DNA of 64,000 nt, from NCBI GenBank assembly GCA_019456225.1, contig VRUI01000006.1:1-64000 (forward strand), written 5' to 3'. Source of the DNA: Planctomycetota bacterium. GTDB taxonomy: Bacteria > Planctomycetota > Phycisphaerae > Sedimentisphaerales > Anaerohalosphaeraceae. The position numbers and the translations under genes were made by a program. This document shows, piece by piece, positions 42,200-49,817 of the stretch. The notes under the pieces are model-generated. The model made no database searches. It was not told where the DNA came from and saw only the letters and a list, made by a program, of their open reading frames with translations. Positions within the stretch are counted from its first letter, which is position 1. The number at the start of each line of letters is the position of its first letter.

Positions 42200-42225
42200 T
42201 TACTCCTGCCGGTTATGCGGAGTAA
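42200..42225 (+). promoter_or_regulatory. Hairpin in the leader of the phospho-signalling operon
   Basis: TTACTCC (42200-42206) pairs with GGAGTAA (42219-42225) around a 12-base loop, 58 bases upstream of ATG 42284. No T-run follows. It may be a regulatory or processing hairpin. Confidence 0.35.
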
Positions 42226-42283
42226 GATAACTGTAGTTTAGTGCAAATGATCAAGGTAGTCAGAAAAGAATCGGAGACTGTAC

Positions 42284-43108
42284 ATGGATAGCAAGGATTT
42301 TAGCGTTATCAGGGAAAACGGCTCATTACCGAATCCCAGACGCATAGATACCAGCGGACTAATTTCCGATTTGTGGGAGGTTTATTGCGATTCGACTTCA
42401 ACGCTATTAAATAAGCTCGAGACTGCCGCTATGGAACTGGAAGAAGGCAATAATCCCGAAGAAAACGCAGCAAATATCCGCCGCTTACTTCATTCGCTTA
42501 AAGGCGACTCCGGCGTAACCGGCCTGGCGGATATTTACCACCTCTGCCACGAGGCGGAATTTGCTTTCGAGGAACTTCCAGTAACCGATGCAACCGATAT
42601 GATACTGAAAGTTAAAGACTGGGTCACAGAAGCTGTAACCTGTATCAAGAACGGCGAGACGATTGAAGAGGAACCGGCCGAAGAAAACAATGATCATAAG
42701 ATCAAGACGCTGGTCATAGATGATCAACCTGTAATTAGAAAACACATAGAAATCCTGTTACAAGATTTCTGTGTTTGCACTTTTGCCCATGACGGCAGTA
42801 AAGGCTGTGAGTTATTCGAGCAGGCCTTCCAAGCCGGTAAACCTTTTGAACTGGTTACGCTTGACATAGAGATGCCTGTTATGAACGGTCACGAAACGTT
42901 GGCGATGATCAGGGATATCGAAGCAAAAAAAGGAATACTCGGACTCGATGGCGTAAAAGTAGTTATGAGCACTTCGCTTGAAGATTCGCAGCATATCTTC
43001 TCTTCCTTCAATGAAGGATGCGAAGCTTACGTAAAGAAAATCGACATGGAAAAGAAACTTGTTGAAGAGATCAAAAAGCTGGGTATCAAAACCCCGCAAG
43101 CCGTTTAA
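42284..43108 (+). CDS. HPt-response regulator hybrid protein
   Basis: The 274-residue protein has an N-terminal HPt domain, with the phospho-accepting His in LLHSLKGDSG near residue 70. Its C-terminal REC domain (about 142-268) has IDD, the phospho-Asp in TLDIEMPVMNG and a late Lys/Ser site. The domains are linked by a short acidic stretch. No DNA-binding domain is present. GGAGA precedes ATG 42284. It leads a three-gene operon with a CheY-like and a CheX-like protein, suggesting a phosphorelay that controls motility or surface behaviour. Confidence 0.85.
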   Translation: MDSKDFSVIRENGSLPNPRRIDTSGLISDLWEVYCDSTSTLLNKLETAAMELEEGNNPEENAANIRRLLHSLKGDSGVTGLADIYHLCHEAEFAFEELPVTDATDMILKVKDWVTEAVTCIKNGETIEEEPAEENNDHKIKTLVIDDQPVIRKHIEILLQDFCVCTFAHDGSKGCELFEQAFQAGKPFELVTLDIEMPVMNGHETLAMIRDIEAKKGILGLDGVKVVMSTSLEDSQHIFSSFNEGCEAYVKKIDMEKKLVEEIKKLGIKTPQAV

Positions 43109-43132
43109 GCTGTCCTTCAGCAAAGGAGATTA

Positions 43133-43519
43133 ATGATGTCACATCATATTTTAATAGTTGACGATTCAATACTGATGAGAACCGCTCTCAAAAGGACTAT
43201 CGAAATGGTCGGTATCGAAACGGCAAGCATATCAGAAGCAGGAAATGGTAAAGAGGCTCTTGAGGTTCTCGATTCCAAGCCGGTCGACTTGATTCTCACC
43301 GACCTTAACATGCCGGAAATGAACGGCGTTGAACTAATCCACTGCCTGAAGGAAAAATCAGAATATGCAAATATACCGGTGATCGTAATAACCACCGAAT
43401 CGAGTACTATTCGGATCGAAGACCTCCTGACCGAAGGCATCCAGGATTACCTGCACAAACCTTTCACACCTGAAGAATTTAGGGAAATTATAACCAGAAG
43501 TCTAGGTATTTGCTCATGA
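43133..43519 (+). CDS. CheY-like single-domain response regulator
   Basis: The 128-residue protein is one REC domain: the acidic pair in ILIVDDS, phospho-Asp in LILTDLNMPEMNG near 61, VITTES for the Thr switch, and KPF for the conserved Lys. GGAGA precedes ATG 43133. Its stop overlaps the CheX-like start (ATGA). It probably carries phosphoryl groups to a motor or another partner. Confidence 0.88.
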   Translation: MMSHHILIVDDSILMRTALKRTIEMVGIETASISEAGNGKEALEVLDSKPVDLILTDLNMPEMNGVELIHCLKEKSEYANIPVIVITTESSTIRIEDLLTEGIQDYLHKPFTPEEFREIITRSLGICS

Positions 43520-43968
43520 ATGTAACTGATACAATGGATATAATAACGGAGTCGATTTCACAGGCTCTCGAAAAAATAGCTTTTCTTGAGGTAACGCCGC
43601 CTGAGGACGAAAGCAAATCTCCCGATGACATCATCGTCGCCGAGATAGGTTTTGTCGGTCATGTTTCAGGAAGGATTCAGATCGCTTCGGAAAGGGAGTT
43701 CGTAACTGCTTTCGCCGAAAATATGTGCGGTATGGAGGGACTCACTTCCGAACAGTATGACGACGCACTGAAAGAACTGGCAAACATAACCTGCGGACTC
43801 GTACTCCCAATGTTAGCACAGTCACAAAAAGAAGATTTCAACATGACTGTACCCTACCTCACAACATTGTCACCGCCAAAGTGGCAGGATTTCATCGCAG
43901 AAGACGACACAGTACTTCTGGAAGTAGAAGGCCGCCTGATCTGCGTAAAACTCGAAATACATAACTAA
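43516..43968 (+). CDS. CheX-like phosphatase domain protein
   Basis: The 150-residue protein resembles CheX/CheC-type phosphatases: EIGFVGHVSGRIQI, then a long helix with ELANITCGLVLP, where the E-x-x-N pair is the catalytic signature that attacks phospho-Asp of CheY. I choose ATG 43516, within the CheY-like stop; a TTG at 43510 would add two residues. It likely dephosphorylates the partner encoded just upstream. Confidence 0.78.
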   Translation: MNVTDTMDIITESISQALEKIAFLEVTPPEDESKSPDDIIVAEIGFVGHVSGRIQIASEREFVTAFAENMCGMEGLTSEQYDDALKELANITCGLVLPMLAQSQKEDFNMTVPYLTTLSPPKWQDFIAEDDTVLLEVEGRLICVKLEIHN

Positions 43969-43973
43969 AAAAC

Positions 43974-43999
43974 AGGGCCGTTGCCTTTGATACGGCCTC
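43974..43999 (+). terminator. Weak terminator-like hairpin
   Basis: GGCCGT (43976-43981) pairs with ACGGCC (43992-43997) just after the CheX-like gene. There is no T-run. Confidence 0.35.
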
Positions 44000-44121
44000 A
44001 CAGACCGCCCCGGCACCCAAAAACAAATCCGCAATAAAAACATTGCATTTTCCGCGCCCGCATTCTACAATCCCATGCTGATATTAAGAGTTTTTATTAT
44101 GCATGCGGAGTAATTGCGAAA

Positions 44122-44844
44122 ATGGATATTTTACCGGCGATAGACCTCATTGGCGGAAAGTGCGTACGCCTCATTCAGGGCGAATACGACAAACAGATCA
44201 CCTATAAGGACAACCCCGTTCAGCAGGCCCTCGAATTCAGGCAGGCAGGCTCCCATTGGCTCCATATCGTCGACCTGGACGGTGCAAAGGCCGGTTCGCC
44301 GATAAACATAGAGTCCATAAAAGCCATCGCACACGCCGGCACCGGCCTCAAGATAGAAGTAGGCGGCGGCATTCGCGACGAAGAGACCATACAGAAATAT
44401 GTCGACATCGGCATCGACCGCCTGATAATCGGAACCAGTGCCGTCAGCCGATTTGACTGGTTCAGCGAGATGGCCGCCAAATTCCCCGGAAAACTCGCTC
44501 TCGGCCTAGACGCTCGCGGTGCGGAAATTTCCGTTGACGGCTGGACAAAGAGCGGCGCACACCAGCTCAGCGATTTTGCCGCCAAAGCCGTAAACTTGCC
44601 CATAGCCGGAATAATCTACACCGACATCTCAAAGGACGGCATGCTCGCAGGACCAAACCTTGAGCGGACAAAAGGCCTTGTCGACGCTTTCGACATACCG
44701 ATCATCGCAGCCGGCGGAGTAACCAGCACCGAAGACATCGTCAACCTCAAAAAAGCCGGCGTTAGCGGTGCGATAATCGGACGGGCATTATACGAAGGAA
44801 AACTGGACCTGAAAGACGCCATCAAAGCGGAACAAACGGCCTAA
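44122..44844 (+). CDS. hisA: Phosphoribosylformimino-AICAR-P isomerase
   Basis: The 240-residue TIM-barrel protein begins with the HisA signature LPAIDLIGGKCVRLIQGEYD and has HIVDLDGAKAG, KIEVGGGIRD, LALGLDARG, YTDISKDGML, IAAGGVTS and GAIIGRALYEG, all conserved phosphate- and substrate-binding loops. It catalyses the fourth step in histidine biosynthesis, the ProFAR to PRFAR isomerisation. GGAG precedes ATG 44122. Unusually, no other his genes are adjacent; it leads the menaquinone cluster with only 12 bases before menF. Confidence 0.95.
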   Translation: MDILPAIDLIGGKCVRLIQGEYDKQITYKDNPVQQALEFRQAGSHWLHIVDLDGAKAGSPINIESIKAIAHAGTGLKIEVGGGIRDEETIQKYVDIGIDRLIIGTSAVSRFDWFSEMAAKFPGKLALGLDARGAEISVDGWTKSGAHQLSDFAAKAVNLPIAGIIYTDISKDGMLAGPNLERTKGLVDAFDIPIIAAGGVTSTEDIVNLKKAGVSGAIIGRALYEGKLDLKDAIKAEQTA

Positions 44845-44856
44845 TATATTGTTGCT

Positions 44857-46227
44857 ATGAATGAAAGCACAAAAACCAGCTTAAAAGAAACAGTCGCCCA
44901 GAGACTCGTTGAGCGCATCGAAAAATCCCTGCCCGATCTCACCGAAGGTCTAAACCGATTCGAGATAGAGTTGGAAGGTATCTCAGCGATTGACTGGCTA
45001 AGCCGGCAAAGCTGCCCCCACAAAATATATTTTTCCGACAGAGACAAATCATTTGTCGTCGCCGCAATCGGCCAGGCAAAAACCGTTACTGAACAAAACT
45101 CAAAAAACCTCAAAGACGCTCTCGATGCGATTGACAATACTTTAAAGAGTTCAGACCCGGCGATCAAATTCTTCGGAGGAATATGTTTCGATTACGATGA
45201 CGAGCCGGCTGACGACTGGGAGGCTTTTGGCAGATACAGATTTACAGTGCCGCAATTCGAGATACGTATAGAAGATAAGAAAACAGTTTTTGCCTGTAAC
45301 GTAGAGCATCCCGGCAAGGGAGATATTGCCGGAATGCTTAAAAGTCTCCGGGAATCTATTGCCTCCGTTAATTTTGAAATTGCAAATTCCGAATCTGTCG
45401 ACAAATACACAATTACAAACCACGCAGACTTACCAGAAGAAAAACTGTGGAGCGAAAATGTTACCCGCGTGATAGACGACCTCGGCGACAAACATATTCA
45501 AAAGGTCGTACTCGCCAGAAAGTCGGTCCTGCAAACATCGGTACCGGCAGGTGCCGTCGAAATACTCAGCCGTCTGAAAAAAAACAATGTAATGACGTAC
45601 GACTTCTGTTTTCAATTTGCCAAGGAAGATGCTTTCATTGGCTGCAGCCCGGAATGTTTGTTCTCCGCCGGCGGCAGAAAAATTTACAGCGAAGCCATCG
45701 CCGGAACGCGACTGAAAGGAACCGGCACCGCTGAGCAAAAAAAATACCACGCCGAACTCGTCGAGTCTGAAAAAGAACAGCTCGAACATGATTATGTATT
45801 CGACGATGTCAGCGAATCCCTTGCCGAAATTTGCGACAGCGTAGAAGTCGCCAACCGCCGTCAGGTCGTTTCCCTGTCCTACCTGCAGCACTTTCGCAGC
45901 GGCTTCAACGGCCAGTTAAAAGACGGCATTTCCGTTTGCGATATTATCAGATCGCTTCACCCGACAGCCGCGGTAAACGGGTATCCCTCAGAGGCGGCAA
46001 TGCGTCAGATACGCAAATACGAGCCATTCTCACGCGGTTGGTTCGCAGGTCCCGTCGGCTGGATCGGCAAAGATTCGGCGAATTTCGCCGTCGCAATCCG
46101 ATCGGCACTTATCCGCGGAAAACAAATCTCTTTATTTGCCGGAGCAGGTATTGTAAAATCATCACAGCCTACTCTCGAATGGCAGGAAACCGAAAACAAA
46201 ATAAAACAGTTTCTAGACGTGATTTGA
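44857..46227 (+). CDS. menF: Isochorismate synthase
   Basis: The 456-residue protein has the chorismate-binding fold of MenF/EntC. Its C-terminal catalytic half holds FIGCSPECLFS, SEAIAGTRLKGTG, LHPTAAVNGYPSEAA and FSRGWFAGPVGWIG, with the conserved Lys/Glu that direct water and Mg. It turns chorismate into isochorismate, the entry to menaquinone synthesis. The N-terminal half is less conserved, as usual. It follows hisA closely and leads menD. Confidence 0.93.
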   Translation: MNESTKTSLKETVAQRLVERIEKSLPDLTEGLNRFEIELEGISAIDWLSRQSCPHKIYFSDRDKSFVVAAIGQAKTVTEQNSKNLKDALDAIDNTLKSSDPAIKFFGGICFDYDDEPADDWEAFGRYRFTVPQFEIRIEDKKTVFACNVEHPGKGDIAGMLKSLRESIASVNFEIANSESVDKYTITNHADLPEEKLWSENVTRVIDDLGDKHIQKVVLARKSVLQTSVPAGAVEILSRLKKNNVMTYDFCFQFAKEDAFIGCSPECLFSAGGRKIYSEAIAGTRLKGTGTAEQKKYHAELVESEKEQLEHDYVFDDVSESLAEICDSVEVANRRQVVSLSYLQHFRSGFNGQLKDGISVCDIIRSLHPTAAVNGYPSEAAMRQIRKYEPFSRGWFAGPVGWIGKDSANFAVAIRSALIRGKQISLFAGAGIVKSSQPTLEWQETENKIKQFLDVI

Positions 46228-46230
46228 TAT

Positions 46231-46261
46231 AGCGATTAGCAATAAGCGATTAGCGATTAGC
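46231..46261 (+). repeat. Heptamer tract between menF and menD
   Basis: Units AGCGATT AGCAATA, then AGCGATT AGCGATT AGC form a 7-base-period tract directly after the menF stop. It resembles the STRR repeats known from cyanobacteria. Confidence 0.75.
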
Positions 46262-46286
46262 TTTTTTAATGAAAGTCTAAAATTAA

Positions 46287-48038
46287 ATGGCAAACGAAAA
46301 TCTCAACACATTCTGGGCAAACATAATTGTCGAAGAACTCATCCGCTGCGGCGTTGACTATTTCTGCATCTCCCCCGGTTCCAGATCCACCCCGCTGACC
46401 GCCGCCGTCGCCGGCAACAAAAATGCCAAAAGCATAATCTGCTATGACGAAAGAAACTCGGCATTCCATGCGGTAGGCTACGCCAGGGCATCCGGAAAAC
46501 CGGCGGCAATAATCACAACCTCCGGCACCGCCTGCGCGAATCTGTATCCGGCAATAATAGAGGCCTCAAACGACAATATACCAATGATCGTCCTAACCGC
46601 AGACCGCCCGCCGGAACTGATCGACACATCTGCAAATCAGACCATCGATCAGCCCAACATGTTCGGTGATTACACACGCTTTAAGTTCGACCTGCCATGC
46701 CCCGATGAAAATATTCCGCCTGAAATGGTACTGACAACAATCGACCAATCGGTCTTCCGCAGCAAATATTCAAACCCCGGCCCGGTACACATAAACTGCA
46801 GATACAGAAAACCACTCGAACCGACAGACGACCAGCCTCCGGCAGGTTACACAAAGAACATAGAAGCCTGGACCGATTCAACAGACCCATTTACAAAATA
46901 CGAATATCCCGAAGTCGTAGCAAACTCCGAATGCCTCGATAGCCTCGCAGACGACATCAACAAAACCGACCGCGGCATGATAATCGTCGGCAAGCTCAAT
47001 TCCGGCGAGCAGCGAAAAGCCGTCATGGGCGTTATCAACATGTTAAACTGGCCGGTTTACGCCGATATTACATCCGGCCTGAGGTTGACCGATTGCACGA
47101 CAAATGTGATCAGATATTTCGATCAGGAATTACTCACCGGCGAGTTTAACAAAAAAGCCGCACCTTCATTAGTGATACACTTCGGCGGCAGAAAAACATC
47201 AAAGAGAGTCGACGAATTCCTTGACCAGAACCGTCCGGACAAATACATCATTATAAACAACACCCCACAACGCCAGGATCCGATCCATGCCGCCGGCGCT
47301 TATCTCAAAGGCGATATTACAGATACCTGTGAAAGCCTCATGGACCGAATTCATCTCAGTGAAGAGGGTGATTACGCAAGATTCTATGCCGACAAGGCAT
47401 TGCATGCCGATGCGATAATAGCAAGGAATATCGACAGGGTGAAATTTATGAGCGAACCGTTTATCGCACGCGATCTTTCAAAAAATATCCCCGAAAACAC
47501 CTCGCTAGTCCTCTCAAGCTCTATGCCCATACGCGATGTCGATCTTTACTCTGTCAGCGGACGAACCGGCATAACCGTTTCGGCCAACCGCGGAGTAAGC
47601 GGTATAGACGGCGTCATCTCGACAGCTTCGGGATTCGCGGCAGCAAAAAAAGAACTTACAACCCTGCTGATCGGCGACATGGCTTTCATACACGACATAA
47701 ACGCACTCGCCGTTCTAAAAAAGCTCGACGTCCCTGTCATAGTTGTAGTAATAAACAACCGCGGCGGAGGAATATTCCACTTCCTGCCTATCTCGCAGGT
47801 CGAAGACATATTCGAAGATTACTTCGTCGCACCCCACGACCACTATTTCCAGGGAGCCTGCGAAACATTTGGTATAGACTACTACAACCCGCAGGATAAA
47901 AAAGATTTTACACTCGCATACTTCCTTGCAAAAGATAATGCAAAATCGGCAGTAATAGAAGTAAACACAGACAGAAACAAAAACCTCAAACTAAGGCGCA
48001 AAATAAAAAAACAAATAATAGAAGCACTAGAAAAATAA
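46287..48038 (+). CDS. menD: SEPHCHC synthase (MenD)
   Basis: The 583-residue thiamine-diphosphate enzyme has FCISPGSRSTPL, TTSGTACANLYPA, MIVLTADRPPEL, and a late ThDP-binding segment with DMAFIHDINAL...NNRGGGIFHFLPI. It joins 2-oxoglutarate to isochorismate to form SEPHCHC. Length and motif order match the family. It follows menF, the enzyme supplying its substrate. Confidence 0.95.
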   Translation: MANENLNTFWANIIVEELIRCGVDYFCISPGSRSTPLTAAVAGNKNAKSIICYDERNSAFHAVGYARASGKPAAIITTSGTACANLYPAIIEASNDNIPMIVLTADRPPELIDTSANQTIDQPNMFGDYTRFKFDLPCPDENIPPEMVLTTIDQSVFRSKYSNPGPVHINCRYRKPLEPTDDQPPAGYTKNIEAWTDSTDPFTKYEYPEVVANSECLDSLADDINKTDRGMIIVGKLNSGEQRKAVMGVINMLNWPVYADITSGLRLTDCTTNVIRYFDQELLTGEFNKKAAPSLVIHFGGRKTSKRVDEFLDQNRPDKYIIINNTPQRQDPIHAAGAYLKGDITDTCESLMDRIHLSEEGDYARFYADKALHADAIIARNIDRVKFMSEPFIARDLSKNIPENTSLVLSSSMPIRDVDLYSVSGRTGITVSANRGVSGIDGVISTASGFAAAKKELTTLLIGDMAFIHDINALAVLKKLDVPVIVVVINNRGGGIFHFLPISQVEDIFEDYFVAPHDHYFQGACETFGIDYYNPQDKKDFTLAYFLAKDNAKSAVIEVNTDRNKNLKLRRKIKKQIIEALEK

Positions 48039-48050
48039 TTAAAAAATCTT

Positions 48051-48086
48051 TTCTTCATGTTCTTCATGTTCTTCATGCCCTTCATG
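48051..48086 (+). repeat. Four 9-bp repeats between menD and menB
   Basis: Three exact copies of TTCTTCATG and a CCCTTCATG variant lie in tandem just before the menB ribosome site. Confidence 0.75.
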
Positions 48087-48118
48087 GTAATATACACGCT
48101 TAACAGGAGCAAAATAAA

Positions 48119-48928
48119 ATGACAAACTACAACTGGCAAAAAGCCGGCGAATTCGAAGATATCAAATACGAAAAACTAGAAGGCATCGCAAAAATAACCA
48201 TCAACCGCCCCGAAGTACGAAACGCCTTTCGTCCGCAGACGGTCATCGAAATGTCCGACGCCTTCCGCAATGCAGAGCGGGACAAAACCGTCGGCGTTAT
48301 CGTTCTTACCGGCGAAGGTAAAAAGGCCTTTTGCTCCGGCGGCGACCAGAAGATTCGCGGCCATGCCGGATACAAAGACTCAGCCGGCGACGAAAGCCTC
48401 AACGTCCTCGAGTTCCAGCGGCAGATACGACGCTCGCCAAAACCGGTCATCGCAATGGTCGCAGGCTACGCCATCGGCGGCGGTCATGTCCTGCATCTGA
48501 TATGCGACCTGACCATCGCCGCGGACAACGCCGTATTCGGCCAGACCGGCCCGATAGTCGGCTCCTTCGACGGCGGATTCGGAGCAAGCTACATGGCCAG
48601 GATAGTCGGCCAGAAAAAAGCACGCGAAATATGGTTCCTGTGCAGAAAATACTCAGCCGACGAAGCACTCGCCATGGGCCTTGTAAACACCGTCGTCCCG
48701 CTTGACCGCCTCGAAGCCGAAACCGTAAAATGGTGTCGCGAGATACTCGAAAAATCCCCCGTCGCGATCCAGTGCCTAAAAGCCGCCCTAAACGCCGACT
48801 GCGACGGACAAGCCGGTCTCCAGGAACTCGCCGGATGCGCAACAATGCTATTCTACCAGACCAAAGAAGCACAGGAAGGAAGAAACGCATTCATAGAAAA
48901 AAGAAAACCGGATTTCTCAGGTTTCTAA
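48119..48928 (+). CDS. menB: 1,4-dihydroxy-2-naphthoyl-CoA synthase
   Basis: The 269-residue crotonase-family protein has [51 protein letters not shown] and a [12 protein letters not shown] segment, the hallmarks of MenB. It closes the second ring by Dieckmann condensation of OSB-CoA. AGGAGC precedes ATG 48119. It follows menD and overlaps no gene; menA begins one base after its stop. Confidence 0.95.
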   Translation: MTNYNWQKAGEFEDIKYEKLEGIAKITINRPEVRNAFRPQTVIEMSDAFRNAERDKTVGVIVLTGEGKKAFCSGGDQKIRGHAGYKDSAGDESLNVLEFQRQIRRSPKPVIAMVAGYAIGGGHVLHLICDLTIAADNAVFGQTGPIVGSFDGGFGASYMARIVGQKKAREIWFLCRKYSADEALAMGLVNTVVPLDRLEAETVKWCREILEKSPVAIQCLKAALNADCDGQAGLQELAGCATMLFYQTKEAQEGRNAFIEKRKPDFSGF

Positions 48929-48929
48929 A

Positions 48930-49817
48930 ATGACAACAAAATCAAAACTAAAAATCTGGTTCGAAACCTGCCGCCCAAAAACACTAACCGCCTCGGTCGC
49001 TCCGGTGCTAATAGGCGCGGCAATGGCATTCAATGACGGCAGTATTGACCCGCTTGTATTAGCCCTAACATTCGCCGCCGCACTGCTCATACAGATAGGC
49101 ACCAACCTCGCAAACGACTACTACGATTTCAAAAAAGGCGCAGACACCGAAACCCGCATCGGCCCAACCCGCGCAACCCAGGCAGGCCTCGTAACCCCGT
49201 CCCAAATGAAATTCGCCTTCATCCTGACATTCGCCCTCGCCGCCGCAGCGGGCCTCTACCTCGTCTATAAAGGCGGCATACCGATCCTCACCATCGGCCT
49301 CGTCTCGATAATATGCGGCGTCCTCTACACAGCCGGCCCAATCCCGCTAGCCTACTACGGCCTCGGCGACATCTTCGTACTCGTCTTTTTCGGCCCCGTC
49401 GCAGTCGGCGGAACCTATTACCTCCAGACCCGCACGATTAATCCATACGTCCTGATAGCTGGCCTCGCCCCGGGCCTGTTTTCCGTCGCAATACTCACAG
49501 TCAACAATTTCAGAGACATCGAAACCGACAAAGCCGCAAACAAAAAAACACTCGCCGTAAGATTCGGCCCAAAATTCGCCATCGCCGAATACATCACCGC
49601 AGTCATCGCAGCATGCCTTATCCCCGCTGCCATTTTTATTCTTACCTGGTCAAACAAGTGGTCGCTAATGTCCCTCCACGCTTTACTAATCGCGATCCTC
49701 CCGATCAAAACCATACTTTCAAAACCAACCCCCGAAACCCTCAACGCAATGCTCGCAAAAACCGGTTTCCTCCTGATATTCTATAGCGTCCTCTTTTCTG
49801 TCGGCTGGGTAATATGA
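48930..49817 (+). CDS. menA: 1,4-dihydroxy-2-naphthoate polyprenyltransferase
   Basis: The 295-residue polytopic membrane protein (about eight helices) has the prenyltransferase Asp-rich motif NDYYDFKKGADTETRIG with GPTRATQAG and a second motif NNFRDIETDKAANKKT. It attaches the polyprenyl tail to DHNA, giving demethylmenaquinone. It starts one base after menB and its stop overlaps the menC/menE start (ATGA). Confidence 0.93.
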   Translation: MTTKSKLKIWFETCRPKTLTASVAPVLIGAAMAFNDGSIDPLVLALTFAAALLIQIGTNLANDYYDFKKGADTETRIGPTRATQAGLVTPSQMKFAFILTFALAAAAGLYLVYKGGIPILTIGLVSIICGVLYTAGPIPLAYYGLGDIFVLVFFGPVAVGGTYYLQTRTINPYVLIAGLAPGLFSVAILTVNNFRDIETDKAANKKTLAVRFGPKFAIAEYITAVIAACLIPAAIFILTWSNKWSLMSLHALLIAILPIKTILSKPTPETLNAMLAKTGFLLIFYSVLFSVGWVI